In this document: positions 12,426 to 14,969 of the stretch, piece after piece
How positions within the stretch are numbered: position 1 is the first letter of the stretch
How the letters are laid out: every line of letters begins with the position of its first letter
Assembly (NCBI GenBank): GCA_012719255.1
Contig: JAAYAS010000119.1
Span: 1 to 14,969 of the forward strand
DNA length: 14,969 bases
Reading direction: 5' to 3'
Source of the DNA: Microbacteriaceae bacterium
Lineage (GTDB): Bacteria; Actinomycetota; Actinomycetes; Actinomycetales; Microbacteriaceae
Made by a program: the position numbers and the translations under genes
Notes under the pieces: generated by a model
Database searches by the model: none
Seen by the model: only the letters and a program-made list of their open reading frames with translations
What the model was told of the DNA's origin: nothing

Positions 12426-13169
12426 TCAGGCGACCTCGAGCTCGGCGACGTCGTTCGACACGAGCGTGCCGATGTCGTCGCCGCGCAGGGCGCGCTCGAT
12501 GCTGCCCTCGGGGTGCATGCCGAACACGCGCATGTCCATGCGGTTGTCCATGCAGAGGCTGAACGCGGTCGAGTCGACGACCTTGAGGCCGCGCTGGAGC
12601 GCGTCCTGGTACGAGACGCGGCGGATGAGCTTCGCCTCGGGGTCGGCGTTCGGGTCGGCGGTGTAGACGCCGTCGACGCCGTTCTTCGCGACGAGCAGCA
12701 CATCGGCGCGGATCTCGAGGGCGCGCTGGGCGGCGACGGTGTCGGTCGAGAAGTAGGGCAGGCCGGCGCCCGCGCCGAACACGACGACGCGGCCCTTCTC
12801 CATGTGGCGCTCGGCGCGCAGCGGGATGTAGGGCTCGGCGACCTGGCGCATCTCGATGGCCGACTGCACGCGGGCGGTGCCGCCGGCCTGCTCGAGGAAG
12901 TCCTGCAGGGCGAGGGCGTTCATCACGGTGCCGAGCATGCCCATGTAGTCGGCGCGGCCGCGGTCCATGCCGGCGTTCGCGAGCTGGGCGCCGCGGAAGA
13001 AGTTGCCGCCGCCGACGACGATCGCGATCTGCACGTCCTCGGCGGCGCGGGCGATCTCGCGGGCGATGTTCGTGAGCACCTCGGGGTCGACGCCGAGCTT
13101 CCCCCCTCCGAACGCCTCCCCCGAGAGCTTGAGCATGACGCGGCGGGGCTTGGGCTGGTGCGGGGACAT
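12426..13169 (-). CDS. pyrH: UMP kinase
   Basis: Phosphorylates UMP to UDP with ATP; bacterial-type hexameric amino-acid-kinase fold, cytoplasmic, usually controlled allosterically by GTP and UTP. 247 residues. Motifs in order: LKLSGEAFGG (13-22, phosphate-binding lysine), VVGGGNFFRG (51-60), DRGRADYMGMLGTVMNALAL (UMP and oligomer region), KNGVDGVYTADP and, near the C-terminus, GTLVSND. ATG at 13169 has AGGAG 4 nt upstream; an in-frame ATG at 13193 would add eight residues before the ribosome-binding site and is rejected. A terminator and a -10-like element separate it from tsf, so it probably starts the pyrH-frr-cdsA transcript. Confidence 0.97.
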   Translation of the reverse strand: MSPHQPKPRRVMLKLSGEAFGGGKLGVDPEVLTNIAREIARAAEDVQIAIVVGGGNFFRGAQLANAGMDRGRADYMGMLGTVMNALALQDFLEQAGGTARVQSAIEMRQVAEPYIPLRAERHMEKGRVVVFGAGAGLPYFSTDTVAAQRALEIRADVLLVAKNGVDGVYTADPNADPEAKLIRRVSYQDALQRGLKVVDSTAFSLCMDNRMDMRVFGMHPEGSIERALRGDDIGTLVSNDVAELEVA

Positions 13170-13236
13170 GGCACTCCTGGATCGAGGGATCACGATGATG
13201 GGGTGAGCGGGCGGCTCGTGGCGGCGCGCTGCCGAA

Positions 13237-13242
13237 AGCCTA
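13237..13242 (-). promoter_or_regulatory. Putative -10 element of the pyrH-frr-cdsA unit
   Basis: TAGGCT on the minus strand, about 68 nt before the pyrH start and downstream of the tsf terminator. The -35 is poor. Position and TANNNT form support a promoter giving a leader of about 60 nt. Confidence 0.45.
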
Positions 13243-13303
13243 GTCCGCCGAGGCGGGGCGCGACCTCCGAACCGACGGCGGCGCGCGGACGCCGCCGCGG
13301 ACG

Positions 13304-13341
13304 ACGGAGGGGCCGGTGCCCTGCGGCACCGGCCCCTCCGT
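13304..13341 (-). terminator. Terminator of the rpsB-tsf unit
   Basis: A perfect 17-bp inverted repeat (13304-13320 and 13325-13341) with a 4-nt loop, starting 33 nt past the tsf stop. It lacks a T tract, like the other terminators here. It separates rpsB-tsf from pyrH. Confidence 0.85.
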
Positions 13342-13374
13342 GGTTCGCGCGCGGAACGGCGCGAGGAGCGCGGA

Positions 13375-14235
13375 CTACTCGGCGTCCTCGGCCGCGGCCT
13401 CGGCGCTCGCGCCGACCTTGATGCGGGCGAAGTCCGAGATCGTCAGACCGGCCTGCTCGGCGACCTGCTTGATGCTGAACTTCGGGTCGCGAGCGTACTC
13501 CTGCTCGTTGAGCACGATCTGCTTGAAGAACGCGCCGAGACGGCCCTCGACGATCTTCGGCAGCGCGGCCTCGGGCTTGCCCTCGGCGCGGGTGATCTCC
13601 TCGACGACGCGGCGCTCCTGATCGATGTCGGCCTGGGGCACGTCCTCGCGGTTGAGGTACGACGGGTTCGCGAAGGCGATGTGCTGCGCGATGCCGTGGG
13701 CGACGTCGGTGTCGTCGCCGGCGTAGCCGACGACCACGCCGACCTGCGGGGGCAGGTCGCTCGAGGTCTTGTGCAGGTAGATGTCGAACTTCTCGCCCTT
13801 CACCTGACGCACGTTGCTGAGCTCGAACTTCTCGCCGATGATCGCGGCGACGCCCTGGATGAGCTCGTCGACGGTCTGGCCGTTCGCGTCGGCGTCGAGC
13901 GCCTCGGTCGCGTTGGTCGCGCCGGCGGCGGCCACGGCCTCGAGCACCTGGTCGGCGAGCTCGATGAACTTCTCGCCCTTGGCGACGAAGTCGGTCTCGC
14001 AGTTGAGCTCGAGGATGGTGGCGGTGCCGTCGCCGTTCTCCTTGGCGACGATGAGGCCCTCGGCGGCCGAGCGGTCGGCGCGCTTGGCGTTGCCCTTCGC
14101 GCCCTTGAGGCGCAGCAGCTCGACAGCCTTCTCGAGGTCGCCGTCCGCGTCCTCCAGGGCCTTCTTCGTGTCGCTCAGGCCGGTGCCGAGCTGCTCGCGC
14201 AGCGCCTTGACGTCGGCGATCGTGAAGTTTGCCAT
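13375..14235 (-). CDS. tsf: Translation elongation factor Ts
   Basis: Guanine-nucleotide exchange factor that reloads EF-Tu with GTP. 286 residues, in the range of high-GC Gram-positive EF-Ts. The N-terminal UBA-like domain is clear (ADVKALREQLGTGLSDTKKA, then DLEKAVELLRLKGAK), followed by the family signature NCETDFVA with the Thr-Asp-Phe-Val core at 81-84 that inserts into EF-Tu. Two core subdomains follow, ending in an Ala/Glu-rich tail. ATG at 14235 is preceded by GAGGGAGA about 9 nt away. It lies 48 nt downstream of rpsB on the same strand, the universal rpsB-tsf pair, and is followed by a strong terminator. Confidence 0.98.
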   Translation of the reverse strand: MANFTIADVKALREQLGTGLSDTKKALEDADGDLEKAVELLRLKGAKGNAKRADRSAAEGLIVAKENGDGTATILELNCETDFVAKGEKFIELADQVLEAVAAAGATNATEALDADANGQTVDELIQGVAAIIGEKFELSNVRQVKGEKFDIYLHKTSSDLPPQVGVVVGYAGDDTDVAHGIAQHIAFANPSYLNREDVPQADIDQERRVVEEITRAEGKPEAALPKIVEGRLGAFFKQIVLNEQEYARDPKFSIKQVAEQAGLTISDFARIKVGASAEAAAEDAE

Positions 14236-14256
14236 GTGATGGTCTCCCTCTTCCGG

Positions 14257-14272
14257 ACGGATCCGGATCCGT
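14257..14272. repeat. 16-bp perfect palindrome between rpsB and tsf
   Basis: ACGGATCC followed directly by GGATCCGT. In RNA it could form a 6-bp stem with a 4-nt loop just upstream of the tsf ribosome-binding site. Its function is unknown. Confidence 0.5.
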
Positions 14273-14283
14273 AGGCTTCGGTC

Positions 14284-14969
14284 TTAGTTGGTCTCGTCGG
14301 CGGCGGCCGGCGCGGCCTCAGTCTGCGCGGCCTCGGTGGCCGGCTCCTGAGCGGCCTCGGCCGGAGCCTCGGCGGTCTCGGCTGCGGCGGCGGGGGCCTC
14401 GGCCTCGGCGGCCTTCGCCTCGCCCTGCTTCAGCAGCTCGAGCTCCCACTCGGCGAGCGGCTCGGCCGCTGCGGCCGACTCGCCCGGCTTCTGGTGGCGC
14501 TGCATGAGGCCCTCGGCCGCGGCGTCGGCGACGATGCGGGTGAGGAGCGAGACCGAGCGGATCGCGTCGTCGTTGCCCGGGATCGGGTAGTCGACGTCGT
14601 CGGGGTCGCAGTTGGTGTCGAGGATGGCGATCACCGGGATGCCGAGCTTCTTCGCCTCGTCGATGGCGAGGTGCTCCTTGTTGGTGTCGACGACCCAGAT
14701 CGCCGAGGGCGTGCGGGCCATGTCGCGGATGCCGCCGAGGGTCTTCTCGAGCTTGTCGCGCTCGCGGCGCTGGATCAGCAGCTCCTTCTTGGTGAAGCCC
14801 TGCGAGGTGTCCTCGAAGTCGACCATGTCGAGCTCCTTGAGGCGGTTGAGGCGCTTCTGCACGGTCTGGAAGTTCGTGAGGAGGCCGCCGAGCCAGCGCT
14901 CGTTGACGAAGGGCTGGCCGACGCGCTGCGCCTGCTCGGCCACGACCTCCTGGGCCTGCTTCTTCGTGC
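14284..14969 (-). CDS. rpsB: 30S ribosomal protein S2, 5'-truncated by window edge
   Basis: Small-subunit ribosomal protein S2. 228 codons are visible; the frame stays open to the last base of the window (reading TKKQAQEVVAEQAQ at the edge), so the N-terminal part, probably some 70-80 residues by family alignment, lies outside. GTG at 14943 is internal and not the start. Typical sequence: VGQPFVNERWLGGLLTNF, then WVVDTNKEHLAIDEAKKLG, then IAILDTNCDPDDVDYPIPGN. The last ~45 residues are an Ala/Glu/Pro-rich tail (EAEAPAAAAETAEAPAEAAQ), a kind of extension common in actinobacterial S2. The stop is TAA at 14286-14284. It leads the rpsB-tsf unit; the promoter is outside the window. Confidence 0.97.
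   Translation of the reverse strand, partial: TKKQAQEVVAEQAQRVGQPFVNERWLGGLLTNFQTVQKRLNRLKELDMVDFEDTSQGFTKKELLIQRRERDKLEKTLGGIRDMARTPSAIWVVDTNKEHLAIDEAKKLGIPVIAILDTNCDPDDVDYPIPGNDDAIRSVSLLTRIVADAAAEGLMQRHQKPGESAAAAEPLAEWELELLKQGEAKAAEAEAPAAAAETAEAPAEAAQEPATEAAQTEAAPAAADETN

Noticed and set aside
10671..13421. A 916-codon open frame on the plus strand opposite cdsA, frr and pyrH
   Set aside because: The opposite strand holds three unmistakable core genes. The product is His/Arg/Asp-rich with no fold-like pattern, typical of antisense frames in high-GC DNA.

Overview
The window is very GC-rich, with strong G/C preference at third codon positions, GTG starts alongside ATG, and leaderless-type promoters. 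Gene content and order (GlgB, a CXXC-less YbbN-type thioredoxin, FilP/Scy-like and DivIVA-type coiled coils, and rpsB-tsf-pyrH-frr-cdsA with a DivIVA-repeat gene after cdsA) point to a polar-growing actinobacterium. Microbacteriaceae is my best guess, from remembered family features rather than a search. Apart from the finding below this is chromosomal core sequence: I see no transposase, phage gene, CRISPR array, tRNA or rRNA.

Layout. (1) 1-2296 (+): the 3' part of glgB, ending at a strong bidirectional hairpin. (2) 5794-2407 (-): a multi-domain membrane protein gene cut by an in-frame TAG at 3925-3923, then a YbbN-like thioredoxin/TPR gene overlapping its 3' end by 8 bases. (3) 5795-6047: a divergent promoter region. 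(4) 6048-8740 (+): a FilP/Scy/DivIVA-like coiled-coil gene and an AI-2E family permease gene, 2 nt apart. (5) 10014-8792 (-): a secreted transglycosylase-like protein with its own promoter and terminator, then a small predicted zinc-binding protein with a leaderless-type promoter. (6) 14969-10133 (-): the translation/lipid block rpsB-tsf, terminator, pyrH-frr-cdsA, then a DivIVA-repeat protein.

How the genes relate. rpsB, tsf and frr serve translation, pyrH supplies UDP for nucleotide synthesis, and cdsA commits phosphatidate to phospholipids. Envelope growth recurs through the window: a DivIVA-repeat protein follows cdsA, a FilP/DivIVA-like rod precedes a permease, and a secreted muralytic-type enzyme lies between them. 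The YbbN-like protein may act as a holdase or co-chaperone. glgB makes the alpha-1,6 branches of glycogen.

The most notable observation is the amber-interrupted gene at 3380-5794. The frame stays open and protein-like on both sides of the TAG, there is no start signal for a second gene, and TAG is an ordinary stop elsewhere in the window. A recent nonsense mutation, a sequencing error or readthrough are all possible. The second is a coiled-coil protein with 28 uninterrupted 11-residue repeats. I found no convincing new defence, mobile or RNA system.
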